A DNA stretch of 64,000 nt from an uncultured Prevotella sp. (GTDB taxonomy: Bacteria > Bacteroidota > Bacteroidia > Bacteroidales > Bacteroidaceae): positions 56,496 through 120,495 of the forward strand of contig CABUXJ010000003.1 in NCBI GenBank assembly GCA_902495455.1, in the 5' to 3' direction. The position numbers and the translations under genes were made by a program. The notes below the pieces were generated by a model that saw only the letters and a list, made by a program, of their open reading frames with translations, was not told where the DNA came from and ran no database searches. This document shows, one piece after another, positions 41,062 to 50,355 of this stretch (positions are counted from its first letter, which is position 1; each line of letters opens with the position of its first letter).

Positions 41062-44000
41062 ATGCGACTGATTACCCACGACGAACTTTTTGACCGTTGT
41101 CTCGAGATCGCCACCGCCACGGACGGCAGCCCGACACGCAACCGGCTGATGCACGAGACGCTGCTCCTGGCCTGCGAGGCTGCCACGGACGGCGGACGGA
41201 CGGGCTTCGGCAACCTGTTTTCGCAGGTGGACCGCATCTGTCGCAGATGTGGAGTGAGCGAACGGGACCGTCTCGAGATACAACTCATGCGGCGGCACTC
41301 CAACCGCAGGGACCAACTGACACACCGGGAGCTGATGTATGACATCCGTGCGCTCTGTCTATTCATATCTGCAGTCTTTGCCGTCGATATCCCGCCGCGG
41401 CTCTCCCGCATCATCCCGCACACCGCACGACCGATCGGGGACAGTGTCCGGATAGACGCGAGATGCATCCGCTGCGTCGTCGGACGGGTGGAAGAGGACC
41501 TATTTTACGTCACGGCCGACCTTGAGACAGGCAGCCGTGTCATGCGCTCCGACTACGGACAGGCGGACCACGGATATGACCTCAGTTCGCTGCGGCCGTT
41601 GCTTCACGAGGGCATGCAGCTCAATCTGCTGGACTGTCACATCGAGGGTGACACCATCAGCCCGCAACTGATCGTCATTGAACCGGACTTCCTCGTCGAC
41701 ATCAGTTCGTTGGCGGCATGCTTCACCGACTACGGCCACCACGCAATGGCATACACAGTCAACCGCCTCAGACCGCGGGCCAACAGCCAGGCCATACTTT
41801 TGGGAAACTTCGCAGGCCGCGCTCTCGACGGCATCATCAACAACGCGCAACGCTTCAACCTCAACGAGACCGTCATGGAGTCCTTCCGAAACGAGGCATT
41901 GCAGTTTTGCACGTGCCCCAATTTCAGCCCGGAGGTGTTCAAGAAGGACGCCCGACAACAGGCGGAAAACATCCGGGAGGCAGTCGACGTGCTGTTCGGA
42001 AGCGGCGAGTTTGACATTGCCAAAGCCGTCGTCGAACCGTCGTTCGTCTGCGAGCAGCTCGGACTGCAAGGCCGCGCCGACCTCATGACGACCGATTTCC
42101 GACTCCTCGTGGAGCAAAAATCGGGCAAGGCGAAGTGGGACAACATGCGGAAGGCGGCGGCACCGGGCGATGGCGGCAATGCGAAAGGTGCATACACTGA
42201 GGCCCACTACGTCCAGCTGCTGCTATACTACGGCGTACTGCAACACAATTTCGGATTCAGCCACCGCCACACGGACATGCGGTTGCTGTACTCCCGCTAT
42301 CCGGCCGTCAACGGACTGATGGCCGTCAGCTTCTACCGGACGCTCTTCGCCGAGGCTGTCATGCTCCGCAACCGCATCGTCGCATTGGAATTTGCCATCG
42401 CCCGCAACGGTTTCGGCAGCATAACGGACCTTCTTTCGGCAGACGTCATCAACGAACGACACCTCTCCGGCACTTTCTTCGATAACTACATACGACCTCA
42501 GCTCGAGGCAGTCACGGCTCCGCTACATTCTCTTTCGCCCCTGGAACGGAGTTACTTTGAGCACATGATGACCTTCGTCTATCGCGAACAGCTGGCCTCC
42601 CGCGTCGGCACAGGCAACAGCTCGGCCGGTTCTGTGGCCGACCTTTGGAATATGCCGCTGCATGAGAAGATTGAGACGGGAGCCATTCTGTTTGGGGAGG
42701 AAGACCCCGAGCCCACCCTCTCGTCCAGCCCCCCTCTTATCCCCCCAAGGGGGGAAGACCTGCGGCTTGACACAGGAGAGGCCCCCCTTGCATCCCCCCA
42801 AGGGGGGAATTGCCTGCGGCTTGACACAGAAGAAAACATATATAATGATGATGGTGACATTATCTGCCTCCACCTCACGCCCTACTCCTCACCCACATCA
42901 AACCACGGGGCTTCCCCCCTTGGGGGGATAAGAGGGGGGCTCTCCCTTAGGGGGACGGGAGGGGGGCCGCAGGGGGTCTCGGCTGCCTCCACTTTCCGCC
43001 GCGGCGACATGGTCTTCCTCTACACCTATCGCGACACGCCGGACCTGCGGCACAGTCTGTTACACAAAGCGACCATCGAAGATATTGACAACGACAGGGT
43101 CGTCCTGCGGCTGAGCAATCCGCAACGCAATCCGGAGATATTCAGCGGCCGGCGCTTTGCCATTGAACATGCGGCCGGCGACGTTGGAACGACAAGCCAC
43201 TTGCGCAGCCTCCACACGCTCATCACATCCCCGCAAAGCCGCCGTGACCTGCTCCTCGGACAGCGACCGCCGCTCACCGACACGTCCATAAGACTCTCGC
43301 GGAGTTACCACCCGCACTATGACGACATAGTCCTTGAAGCCCGTCAGGCGTGCGACTACTACCTTATCGTCGGCCCGCCGGGCACGGGCAAGACGTCGAT
43401 GGCCCTGCGGTTCATGATTGAGGAGGAGCTGACAGTGCCCCAATCGTCCATCCTCCTGCTGTCCTACACCAACCGCGCCGTCGATGAGATCTGCGCCATG
43501 CTGACCGAAGCAGCCATACCATTCCTGCGCATCGGCAACGAGGCTTCATGCGACCCGCGCTTCCGCGACAGCCTCTTGGAAGCATCGCTCGGGGACAAAC
43601 CGCGCCTCAACGACATCAGCCGGCGCATCAGCGGGACCCGCGTCATCGTCGGAACGACATCGACCATGCAGTCGCGGCCGTTCATCTTCGGCCTCAAACA
43701 CTTCTCCCTCGCCATCGTCGACGAGGCTTCCCAAATCCTCGAACCGGCCGTAATAGGCCTTCTCGCGGCCCACGACGGTATGGGACGGTGCCACATCGAC
43801 CGCTTCATCCTCGTCGGAGACCACAAGCAACTGCCCGCCGTCGTCCAGCAGTCGGAGGACGACTCGCGTGTCGACGACCCGCAGCTGCACGCCATCGGCC
43901 TGACGGACTGCCGACGTTCGCTTTTCGAGCGGCTCATCGACATCGAACGGCGCTCCGGCCGCAACCACACCGTGGGCATACTGCGGCGTCACGGCCGCAT

Positions 44001-44631
44001 GCACCCCGACGTCGCCGCCTTTGCCTGTGAGATGTTCTACGCAGACGAACACCTCACGGCCGTGCCCTGTCCACATCAGGAGGAAGACACGCTGGACTAC
44101 GACCTGCCGTCGCGTGACGCCGCGGACGACATGCTCAAGCGCCACCGCATGATGTTCATACCGTCGGCCCCGTGCCGCGACGAATCGTCATCGGACAAGG
44201 TGAACATGAGCGAGGCCCGCATCGTGGCCGACCTCGTGGCCCGCATCCGCCGCTTCTACGGCGAACGGTTTGACGCTGAGCGCACCGTCGGCATCATCGT
44301 GCTCTACCGCAATCAGATTGCGGCCATACGCGGCGAGCTCATCAAGGCGGGCGTGGCCGAGGCCGACTGCATCTCCATCGATACCGTGGAGCGCTATCAG
44401 GGCAGCCAGCGCGACGTCATCATCTATTCCTTCTCCGTTCAGCGCCGCAGCCAGCTGGCCTTCCTGACGGCCAACTGCTTCACCGAAAACGGCCGTACGA
44501 TAGACCGCAAGCTCAACGTTGCGCTCACGCGGGCCCGCCGCCAGATGATCATGACGGGCAACGTGGATGTGCTGAAGGAGAACGCGCTGTTCGCCGAACT
44601 GATAAGGAGATACCAAATTACAAAGACTTGA
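41062..44631 (+). CDS. PD-(D/E)XK nuclease / superfamily 1 helicase fusion (Dna2-like)
   Basis: 1189 residues. N-terminal 200 residues are of unknown fold. A nuclease domain lies at about 280-450: C-T-C-P-N-F near 285, G-R-A-D-L near 335 and L-L-V-E-Q-K-S-G-K near 348 provide D and E-x-K, followed by H-Y-V-Q-L-L-L-Y-Y. From about 765 an SF1B helicase follows: G-P-P-G-T-G-K-T near 770, V-D-E-A-S-Q near 886, V-G-D-H-K-Q-L-P near 914, E-R-Y-Q-G-S-Q-R-D near 1112 and N-V-A-L-T-R-A-R-R near 1153. Between them, residues about 546-640 are low-complexity and encoded by intergenic-type palindromes. Probably a DNA end-processing enzyme. No restriction or CRISPR gene is adjacent. A single-gene unit. Confidence 0.88.
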   Translation: MRLITHDELFDRCLEIATATDGSPTRNRLMHETLLLACEAATDGGRTGFGNLFSQVDRICRRCGVSERDRLEIQLMRRHSNRRDQLTHRELMYDIRALCLFISAVFAVDIPPRLSRIIPHTARPIGDSVRIDARCIRCVVGRVEEDLFYVTADLETGSRVMRSDYGQADHGYDLSSLRPLLHEGMQLNLLDCHIEGDTISPQLIVIEPDFLVDISSLAACFTDYGHHAMAYTVNRLRPRANSQAILLGNFAGRALDGIINNAQRFNLNETVMESFRNEALQFCTCPNFSPEVFKKDARQQAENIREAVDVLFGSGEFDIAKAVVEPSFVCEQLGLQGRADLMTTDFRLLVEQKSGKAKWDNMRKAAAPGDGGNAKGAYTEAHYVQLLLYYGVLQHNFGFSHRHTDMRLLYSRYPAVNGLMAVSFYRTLFAEAVMLRNRIVALEFAIARNGFGSITDLLSADVINERHLSGTFFDNYIRPQLEAVTAPLHSLSPLERSYFEHMMTFVYREQLASRVGTGNSSAGSVADLWNMPLHEKIETGAILFGEEDPEPTLSSSPPLIPPRGEDLRLDTGEAPLASPQGGNCLRLDTEENIYNDDGDIICLHLTPYSSPTSNHGASPLGGIRGGLSLRGTGGGPQGVSAASTFRRGDMVFLYTYRDTPDLRHSLLHKATIEDIDNDRVVLRLSNPQRNPEIFSGRRFAIEHAAGDVGTTSHLRSLHTLITSPQSRRDLLLGQRPPLTDTSIRLSRSYHPHYDDIVLEARQACDYYLIVGPPGTGKTSMALRFMIEEELTVPQSSILLLSYTNRAVDEICAMLTEAAIPFLRIGNEASCDPRFRDSLLEASLGDKPRLNDISRRISGTRVIVGTTSTMQSRPFIFGLKHFSLAIVDEASQILEPAVIGLLAAHDGMGRCHIDRFILVGDHKQLPAVVQQSEDDSRVDDPQLHAIGLTDCRRSLFERLIDIERRSGRNHTVGILRRHGRMHPDVAAFACEMFYADEHLTAVPCPHQEEDTLDYDLPSRDAADDMLKRHRMMFIPSAPCRDESSSDKVNMSEARIVADLVARIRRFYGERFDAERTVGIIVLYRNQIAAIRGELIKAGVAEADCISIDTVERYQGSQRDVIIYSFSVQRRSQLAFLTANCFTENGRTIDRKLNVALTRARRQMIMTGNVDVLKENALFAELIRRYQITKT
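42705..42975 (+). repeat. Palindromic repeat units inside the helicase gene
   Basis: ATCCCCCCAAGGGGGGAAG-like units occur at about 42740 and 42795, each followed by CCTGCGGCTTGACACA, and an inverted one at about 42915. They match the palindromes of the intergenic repeats and stay in frame. Confidence 0.85.
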
Positions 44632-44633
44632 TT

Positions 44634-44707
44634 AAACGCAAAGACGCGAAAACGCAAAGGATTATATTGCAAGATAATAGACTTTGCACCTTCGCGTCTT
44701 TGCGTTT
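44634..44707. terminator. Inverted repeat after the helicase gene
   Basis: AAACGCAAAGACGCGAA and TTCGCGTCTTTGCGTTT pair over 17 bases around a 40-base loop. Starts 3 bases after the stop. No T-run, so termination is possible but unproven. Confidence 0.55.
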
Positions 44708-44744
44708 ACATTATATTATATAATACAAAAGAAACAAGGACAAT

Positions 44745-45752
44745 ATGAAGAAAGCGAAGGAAACGATACGGCTGGACCATCTCACGATCGGATATAGGAC
44801 GAACGGCAACGACGCCGTGGTGGCCACGGACATCTGCGCGGCCGTCCGCGAGGGTGAGCTGACGTGTCTGCTCGGGGCAAACGGCGTCGGCAAGAGCACG
44901 CTTCTGCGCACGATGACGGCGTTTCAGCCCCGGCTTTCCGGCCATATATATGTCGCCGAGACGGAACTGGACGACTACAGCGACAGCCGGCTGGCCCGTA
45001 CCGTCGGCGTCGTACTGACCGACAAACCCGACGTCCACAACATGACCGTCCGCCAGATGGTGGCTATGGGCCGTTCGCCGTACACCGGATTTTGGGGCCG
45101 CTGTTCCGCCGCCGACATGGAGATTGTCGACGAAGCCATCGCGCTGGCCGGCATCACGGCGATTGCCAGCCGCATGGTCGGAACGCTGAGCGACGGCGAG
45201 CGCCAGAAGGTCATGATTGCAAAAGCTCTCGCACAACAGACACCGGTCATCATCCTCGACGAGCCGACCGCCTTCCTCGACTATCCGAGCAAGATAGAGA
45301 CCATGCAGCTCCTCCACCGCATCAGCCACGAGATGGGAAAGACAATATTCCTTTCCACCCACGACGTCGAGCTGGCCCTTCAGATTGCGGACACGGTGTG
45401 GCTCATGTCGCGCAGTGGTGTCGCCACGGGAACGCCCGAGGACCTTGCCCTCAACGGTCTGTTGCCGGCTTTCTTCGAGAACAGCAACATCACGTTCGAC
45501 GCGACGACAGGACTTTTCGCGCTCAACCACACCCCCGACCGCCGTGCCCTCCTGTCCGTCGCTGCCGGTGTCGACGGCCGCCGCGTGGCAATGGTACGAA
45601 AAGCGCTTCTGCGCAACGGAATAAGCACGGAGGAGGAGTGTTCTCATCAGAATGAACCGGCGGACATACATATCACGATTACCGCGGACGCATATTCATT
45701 CAACGGCGTGTCAGTTCAAACGATAGAGGAAATTATATACTTGGCTCACTGA
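44745..45752 (+). CDS. ABC transporter ATP-binding protein, iron-chelate/B12 type
   Basis: 335 residues. Walker A G-A-N-G-V-G-K-S-T near 47, signature L-S-D-G-E-R-Q-K near 148, Walker B V-I-I-L-D-E-P-T-A near 168 and H-loop S-T-H-D near 206. The sequence is closest in feel to FecE/BtuD/HmuV ATPases for siderophore, heme or cobalamin import. The usual length is about 255; here about 75 extra residues follow from 260, with G-V-D-G-R-R-V-A-M-V and I-H-I-T-I-T-A-D, perhaps a small extra domain. No permease or binding protein is adjacent, so it is an orphan here. Confidence 0.9.
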   Translation: MKKAKETIRLDHLTIGYRTNGNDAVVATDICAAVREGELTCLLGANGVGKSTLLRTMTAFQPRLSGHIYVAETELDDYSDSRLARTVGVVLTDKPDVHNMTVRQMVAMGRSPYTGFWGRCSAADMEIVDEAIALAGITAIASRMVGTLSDGERQKVMIAKALAQQTPVIILDEPTAFLDYPSKIETMQLLHRISHEMGKTIFLSTHDVELALQIADTVWLMSRSGVATGTPEDLALNGLLPAFFENSNITFDATTGLFALNHTPDRRALLSVAAGVDGRRVAMVRKALLRNGISTEEECSHQNEPADIHITITADAYSFNGVSVQTIEEIIYLAH

Positions 45753-45800
45753 AGCGCAGAGAGGAAAGTGGTTGTTGATACTTTAAGTATGTTATAACAA

Positions 45801-45884
45801 GTTTATACTTTGAACACAGAGACACGGAGACACAGAGTTATATAGCCCTCTGTGTCTCCGTGTCTCTGTGTTCAAAGTATAAAC
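45801..45884. terminator. Perfect 37-bp inverted repeat
   Basis: GTTTATACTTTGAACACAGA onward to 45837 is mirrored at 45848-45884. The CACAGAGACACGGAGACACAG wording is repetitive. It lies between the converging ABC and sirtuin genes. Confidence 0.7.
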
Positions 45885-45918
45885 TTATTATAAAGTAATA
45901 ATGAATACTTACTTATAA

Positions 45919-46626
45919 TCAAACCTCCCCCGTCTTCAGAATTGCTATCAGTTCCTTCATTCCCTCCGATGCGCCCTTTATTATCTGCTTTACCTCGTGA
46001 CTACCAGACGTCTTGACCGGCTTGGGGTCTATCAGATAGACGGGGACACCGGGACGCACGTAGTGGAGCAGTCCCGCGGCGGGATAGACATTGAGCGACG
46101 TACCGATGATGATGAAGATGTCGGCCTCGGCGGCATGGTCCGCAGCGATGCTGATGTTGGGCACCGCCTCGCCGAAGAACACGATGTAGGGCCGCAGCAG
46201 CGAGCCGTCGCCGGCTTTCGCTCCCGGCTCAACGCGGCAGTTGTCCGCCGTCAGCGTCTGCCAGTAGCGCGGGTCCTCCGTGTCGCGACTGGAGCAGACC
46301 TTCATCAGTTCGCCGTGGAGATGGATGACGCGCGACGACCCGGCCTGCTCGTGGAGATTATCCACGTTTTGCGTCACCACCGTCACGTCATAGTCTTTCT
46401 CTAACGCCGCCACCAGACGGTGGCCGTCGTTCGGGGCGGTCTTGACCAGCTCGCTGCGCCGCGCGTTGTAGAACTCCGTGACCAGCGTCGGGTCGGCCAG
46501 CCAGCCGTCGTGTGAAGCGACCTGCCCCACAGGATAGTTTTCCCACAGGCCGTCAGAGTCGCGAAATGTCTTTATGCCGCTTTCGGCCGACATACCGGCT
46601 CCGGTGAGTAATACGATTTTTTTCAT
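45919..46626 (-). CDS. cobB: NAD-dependent protein deacylase (sirtuin)
   Basis: 235 residues. G-A-G-M-S-A-E-S-G-I near 8-17, T-Q-N-V-D-N-L-H near 98 and the catalytic His in L-H-G-E-L near 117. Y-N-A-R-R near 56-60 has the Tyr/Arg pair that class III sirtuins use for succinyl or malonyl lysine. The zinc site is degenerate: only two of the expected four cysteines (V-C-S-S and D-N-C) are present. The motif G-T-S-L-N-V-Y-P-A-A is normal. Likely removes acyl groups from metabolic enzymes. Confidence 0.9.
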   Translation of the reverse strand: MKKIVLLTGAGMSAESGIKTFRDSDGLWENYPVGQVASHDGWLADPTLVTEFYNARRSELVKTAPNDGHRLVAALEKDYDVTVVTQNVDNLHEQAGSSRVIHLHGELMKVCSSRDTEDPRYWQTLTADNCRVEPGAKAGDGSLLRPYIVFFGEAVPNISIAADHAAEADIFIIIGTSLNVYPAAGLLHYVRPGVPVYLIDPKPVKTSGSHEVKQIIKGASEGMKELIAILKTGEV

Positions 46627-46639
46627 ACTTTCTTTTGGT

Positions 46640-46835
46640 TTTTGAATGGAATTGGGAGAGATGGGAATAATGAGAATAATGGGAGAGATGGGAACGCTGC
46701 ATCAAACCGAGATGTGCGGCATCAAACCAAAATGTAGCGGACCGGCAGCCCGCTTGACTAATCTTCAGACTACATAATCCGCTACATTGTGTTTCCCTTA
46801 AAGCATATTCAGCTCCCTCCCTTCGGGAGGGTTGG
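46640..46835. repeat. Short repeats between cobB and gpmI
   Basis: GGGAGAGATGGGAATAATG units, an AATGTAGCGGA/TCCGCTACATT inverted pair at about 46730-46785, and a CTCCCTCCCTTCGGGAGGG palindrome at about 46813-46832 that may end gpmI transcripts. Confidence 0.65.
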
Positions 46836-46843
46836 GGTGGGTC

Positions 46844-48358
46844 TTAATATATCAAGTTCTCGCCCGTCATGTCCTTCGGCTGCTCCAATCCCATGATATG
46901 GAGTATTGAGGGAGCCACGTCGGCCAGACGGCCGTTCTTGACCTTGGCCGAGTTGTTGTCGGTCACGTAGATGAACGGCACGGGGTTGAGCGAGTGGGCC
47001 GTGTTGGGGCTTCCGTCCTCGTTGACAGCGTTGTCGGCGTTGCCGTGGTCAGCGATGATGATGGCCTCGTAGTCGTTGGCCTTGGCGGCCTCGATGACCT
47101 CGCGGACACAGTTGTCGACAGCGTGAACGGCCTTGGCGATGGCGTTGTAGACACCGGTGTGGCCGACCATGTCACCGTTGGCGAAGTTGACCACGATGAA
47201 GTCATACTCCTGAGTGTTGATTGCGCCGACGAGCTTGTCCTTCACCTCGTATGCGCTCATCTCCGGCTTCAGGTCGTAGGTGGCGACTTTGGGTGAGGGC
47301 ACGAGGATGCGGTCCTCGCCCTCGTAGGGCTGCTCACGTCCGCCGTTGAAGAAGAATGTCACGTGAGCATACTTCTCCGTCTCGGCCGTGTGGAGCTGGC
47401 GCTTGCCCTGTGAGCTGAGATATTCGCCCAGCGTGTTCTCCACGTTCTCCTTCGGGAAGAGTATCTCCACGCCGGTGAACGAAGCGTCGTAGGGCGTCAT
47501 GCAATAGTAGCGCAGTCCGGATATGGTCTTCATGCCCTCTTCCGGCATGTCCTGCTGTGTGAGCACCTGTGTGAGCTCCTTTGCGCGGTCGTTGCGGAAG
47601 TTGAAGAAAATGACGACGTCGCCCTCCGAGATTGTTCCGTCGACGGTGGCGTTGCTGATAGGCTTGATGAACTCGTCGGTCACGCCCTCGGCATAACTTG
47701 CCTCAACGGCCTTGACCATGTCGTCGGCCTTCACGCCCGTACCGTTGACGATGAGGTCGTAGGCCTCCTTGACACGGTTCCAGCGCTTGTCGCGGTCCAT
47801 AGCATAGAAGCGGCCGACGATGCTGGCAATGTGTGCGCCGTTCTCGCGGCATACGGTGTCAATCTCGCTGATAAATCCCGCACCGCTCTTCGGGTCGGTG
47901 TCGCGACCGTCCATGAAGCAGTGGACGTAGGTCTCAGTAAGTCCATACTCCTTGCCGATCTCGATGAGCTTCTTCAGGTGGTCGAGCGACGAGTGGACGC
48001 CGCCGTTGCTGGTCAGACCCATCAGGTGGAGCTTCTTGCCGTTGTCACGGGCGTAGCTATATGCAGCGACGATGCCGGGGTTCTGGAGTATGGAGCCGTC
48101 CTTGCATGCACGGTTTATCTTCACGAGGTCCTGATAGACGACGCGTCCGGCGCCGATGTTGAGGTGTCCCACCTCCGAATTGCCCATCTGTCCGTCGGGC
48201 AGACCGACGTTTTCGCCCGAAGCCTCGAGCTGTGAGTGGGCGCTGACGGCCGTGAGATAGTCGAGGTAAGGTGTGGGCGTGTTGTAGATGACGTCACCGC
48301 AACCATGTTTTCCGATTCCCCATCCGTCGAGAATCATGAGTAATGCTTTCTTTGCCAT
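46844..48358 (-). CDS. gpmI: 2,3-bisphosphoglycerate-independent phosphoglycerate mutase
   Basis: 504 residues, alkaline phosphatase superfamily, two Mn ions. Interconverts 3- and 2-phosphoglycerate in glycolysis. Signatures: L-M-I-L-D-G-W-G-I near 6, the phospho-serine loop M-G-N-S-E-V-G-H near 59-66, H-C-F-M-D-G-R-D near 124 and I-I-A-D-H-G-N-A-D near 440. A consensus promoter lies 41 bases upstream. Confidence 0.96.
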   Translation of the reverse strand: MAKKALLMILDGWGIGKHGCGDVIYNTPTPYLDYLTAVSAHSQLEASGENVGLPDGQMGNSEVGHLNIGAGRVVYQDLVKINRACKDGSILQNPGIVAAYSYARDNGKKLHLMGLTSNGGVHSSLDHLKKLIEIGKEYGLTETYVHCFMDGRDTDPKSGAGFISEIDTVCRENGAHIASIVGRFYAMDRDKRWNRVKEAYDLIVNGTGVKADDMVKAVEASYAEGVTDEFIKPISNATVDGTISEGDVVIFFNFRNDRAKELTQVLTQQDMPEEGMKTISGLRYYCMTPYDASFTGVEILFPKENVENTLGEYLSSQGKRQLHTAETEKYAHVTFFFNGGREQPYEGEDRILVPSPKVATYDLKPEMSAYEVKDKLVGAINTQEYDFIVVNFANGDMVGHTGVYNAIAKAVHAVDNCVREVIEAAKANDYEAIIIADHGNADNAVNEDGSPNTAHSLNPVPFIYVTDNNSAKVKNGRLADVAPSILHIMGLEQPKDMTGENLIY

Positions 48359-48398
48359 TGTCTTTATTTATATTTAATAATGTATGAATTGTCCGTTG

Positions 48399-48429
48399 CA
48401 AAATTACTAATATTTGGGCGAAGGGCAAA
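48399..48429 (-). promoter_or_regulatory. gpmI promoter
   Basis: Minus strand: TTTG at 48429-48426, 19-base spacer, TAATTTTG at 48406-48399. Confidence 0.8.
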
Positions 48430-48584
48430 ATAAATGCAAGCAAAACCCAACTCTGCCCATATCATTGTCCACATTATCCGCGACAGGCCGCATACGCACG
48501 AATGAACAAACCATGCAGCGATACATCACCCGCCCCTACCGCCCACGATTGTCCGCAGTCAGTACAGTCCTTCTACCGTCACCA

Positions 48585-48769
48585 CTATGCTACTCTCTGC
48601 ATACATCTTTATCGCAGCTTCATTCAACGTAACAAACTCATTTGGACGTCTTTACGTGAGGTAATCTCACTCCCCTCCTTCGAAGGAGGATGTATCAAAA
48701 TGAAAAGGAAGCACACAGTAGGGACATATTTTTCGCTACCAAGTAGCATGTAGCCATTTTGATACGTCC
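48585..48769. repeat. Repeat patch with a deleted hairpin element
   Basis: CTACTCTCTGCATACATC, then CTCATTTGGACGTCTTTACG and CCCCTCCTTCGAAGGAGG, as near 63.8 kb. From 48688 the ends GGATGTATCAAAATG and CATTTTGATACGTCC enclose only one short copy of GTAGGGACATATTTTTCGC, so this looks like hairpin copy 3 with its middle removed. Confidence 0.65.
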
Positions 48770-48789
48770 TCATTCATTTAAAGCATATT

Positions 48790-49190
48790 GAAATGTTAAA
48801 AACTCAGAACAATCTTTACAAACATCTCGCAAAATGCGCGTCATTCGGAAAAATCCTGCTCTCAGGTCAAAAATCGCGATTTTTCGGCGATTTTTATAAC
48901 ACGTTGACAGCCAGTAGAATACATCATATTGAAAGATTTTTGCATATTCCGCGTCTTGCCGTAAGGGCCTTATTGCATCGCAACGGGGCGCTCGTTGCAT
49001 TGCGACGGCGTGCCCGTTGCAGACCAACGGCATGCCCGCCAGGATGCAATAAGGCCCTTACGGCTCGGCCGCAAAAATTTTTCGGCTGGAAAATGACATG
49101 GTAATGTTAAAATCGTGGCGTTTTTGTCTCGATTTTGAAGGAAAACAAAATGTTAAAAATTTGATATTATTCTGACGTTTTTGCCGTATT
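48790..49190 (+). repeat. Dispersed intergenic repeat, copy D (type 2)
   Basis: About 400 bases, from GTTAAAAACTCAGAACAATC to TCTGACGTTTTTGCC. The core GCCGTAAGGGCCTTATTGCA, then CGCAACGGGGCGCTCGTTGC and further GTTGC units, then TGCAATAAGGCCCTTACGGC. Inverted copy at 63270-63670. Confidence 0.75.
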
Positions 49191-49235
49191 AAATGATGAG
49201 TTCGTATTTTGATACCGAATTTTGATACACCTTCT

Positions 49236-50258
49236 TCATTTAAACTTGTGCCTTCCTGTCCACTTGTCGATCCTTTGGCCCAAGGCGGTGGTGATAACCG
49301 AGAAGCGGCCGCGGCGCAGGTTGTTCCACAGCTCCTCGATGGAATATTGCACCTTGCGCCACGGATGGTTCCAGGCGTTGACGAGATAGAGCCGTTCGCC
49401 GTATTCGACGTTCTCTATGACATATCGCGGGTGGCGCAAGGGGAAGTCCGTCTCGTGACGCGGCATGGTGAAGATGCGGCGCAGGCGGCGCGGCATGGTC
49501 TCTAATGAGGCCGCGAAATGGGTCGAGTCGGCCGTCAGTCCGACGTTGTTGATCATATTTTGGGTCGGCATGACGGCCAGTCCGGAATTGAAGAGCATGT
49601 CGGTCCAGAAGATGCTCTCAAAATATTGCTTGCCTGAGGCGCGGTGGTCACGGCACATCCTAAGCAGGTCGCGGCGATAGCCGCGGCGGCGTATCAGCGC
49701 GCTGAGCTGGCGCATGTTGTATTCGTCGTCCATGAACGTATAGTCACCGTCCCATCGTTCCACCACACGGCGCCACGAGGCCCATCCCCAGATGGAAAAC
49801 GCCGAGGTGAAGAAATAGCTGTCGGGAATGTCGGGACTGATCTCGTCGGTGTTGAATCCGGCCACCATCGTGATGCGCTCGTCGTGCTCATAGCGGTCGA
49901 GCATCTCCTTGCAGAACGGAAAGAACGACTGCGACGGGACAACGTCGTCCTCAAGCACCATGCACTTGTCTGCCAGCGAAAACGCCCATCTGTGGGCAAT
50001 AAATCCCGAAGGGTCGCAGCCGTAGTTGCGCTCCTGATATTTGCGGTGGACGTCACACTCCCAGTCGATGTCTTCGGCGATGCGTCGGCAATCCTCCACA
50101 CCGGCCATGTCGTGCTCGCCACGCGGGCCGTCCTGATAGAGGAAGAGGCGTGAGGGACGCGCCTTCTTGACCTCGGCGAACACGAGGCGGAAGGTCTCGG
50201 GACGGTTGAAGAAGACCATCAGCACGGCGATGTCTGTCTTTGCGGGATGTTTTGTCAT
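49236..50258 (-). CDS. Glycosyltransferase-like protein
   Basis: 340 residues, no signal peptide. The N-terminal I-A-V-L-M-V-F-F-N-R-P-E-T and the metal-binding D-x-D type motif in M-V-L-E-D-D-V-V-P-S near 100 indicate a GT-A fold. The middle has S-I-W-G-W-A-S-W-R-R near 155. Related proteins are found in capsule and surface glycan loci, but no such locus is adjacent here. Donor and acceptor are unknown. TACATTTG at 50303-50296 (minus) is a candidate -7 element. Confidence 0.78.
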   Translation of the reverse strand: MTKHPAKTDIAVLMVFFNRPETFRLVFAEVKKARPSRLFLYQDGPRGEHDMAGVEDCRRIAEDIDWECDVHRKYQERNYGCDPSGFIAHRWAFSLADKCMVLEDDVVPSQSFFPFCKEMLDRYEHDERITMVAGFNTDEISPDIPDSYFFTSAFSIWGWASWRRVVERWDGDYTFMDDEYNMRQLSALIRRRGYRRDLLRMCRDHRASGKQYFESIFWTDMLFNSGLAVMPTQNMINNVGLTADSTHFAASLETMPRRLRRIFTMPRHETDFPLRHPRYVIENVEYGERLYLVNAWNHPWRKVQYSIEELWNNLRRGRFSVITTALGQRIDKWTGRHKFK

Positions 50259-50355
50259 GGCAGGGTAATGATTTATGCTATTGTCTTATGAGATACAAAT
50301 GTACGAAATAAGAATCAGAAACAGGAATAATGGCCGTATTTTCATTTGCCGACCC

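Noticed and set aside
41062..44631. Cas4 or part of a CRISPR/defence island
   Set aside because: The nuclease is fused to an SF1 helicase and no cas, restriction or toxin genes are adjacent.
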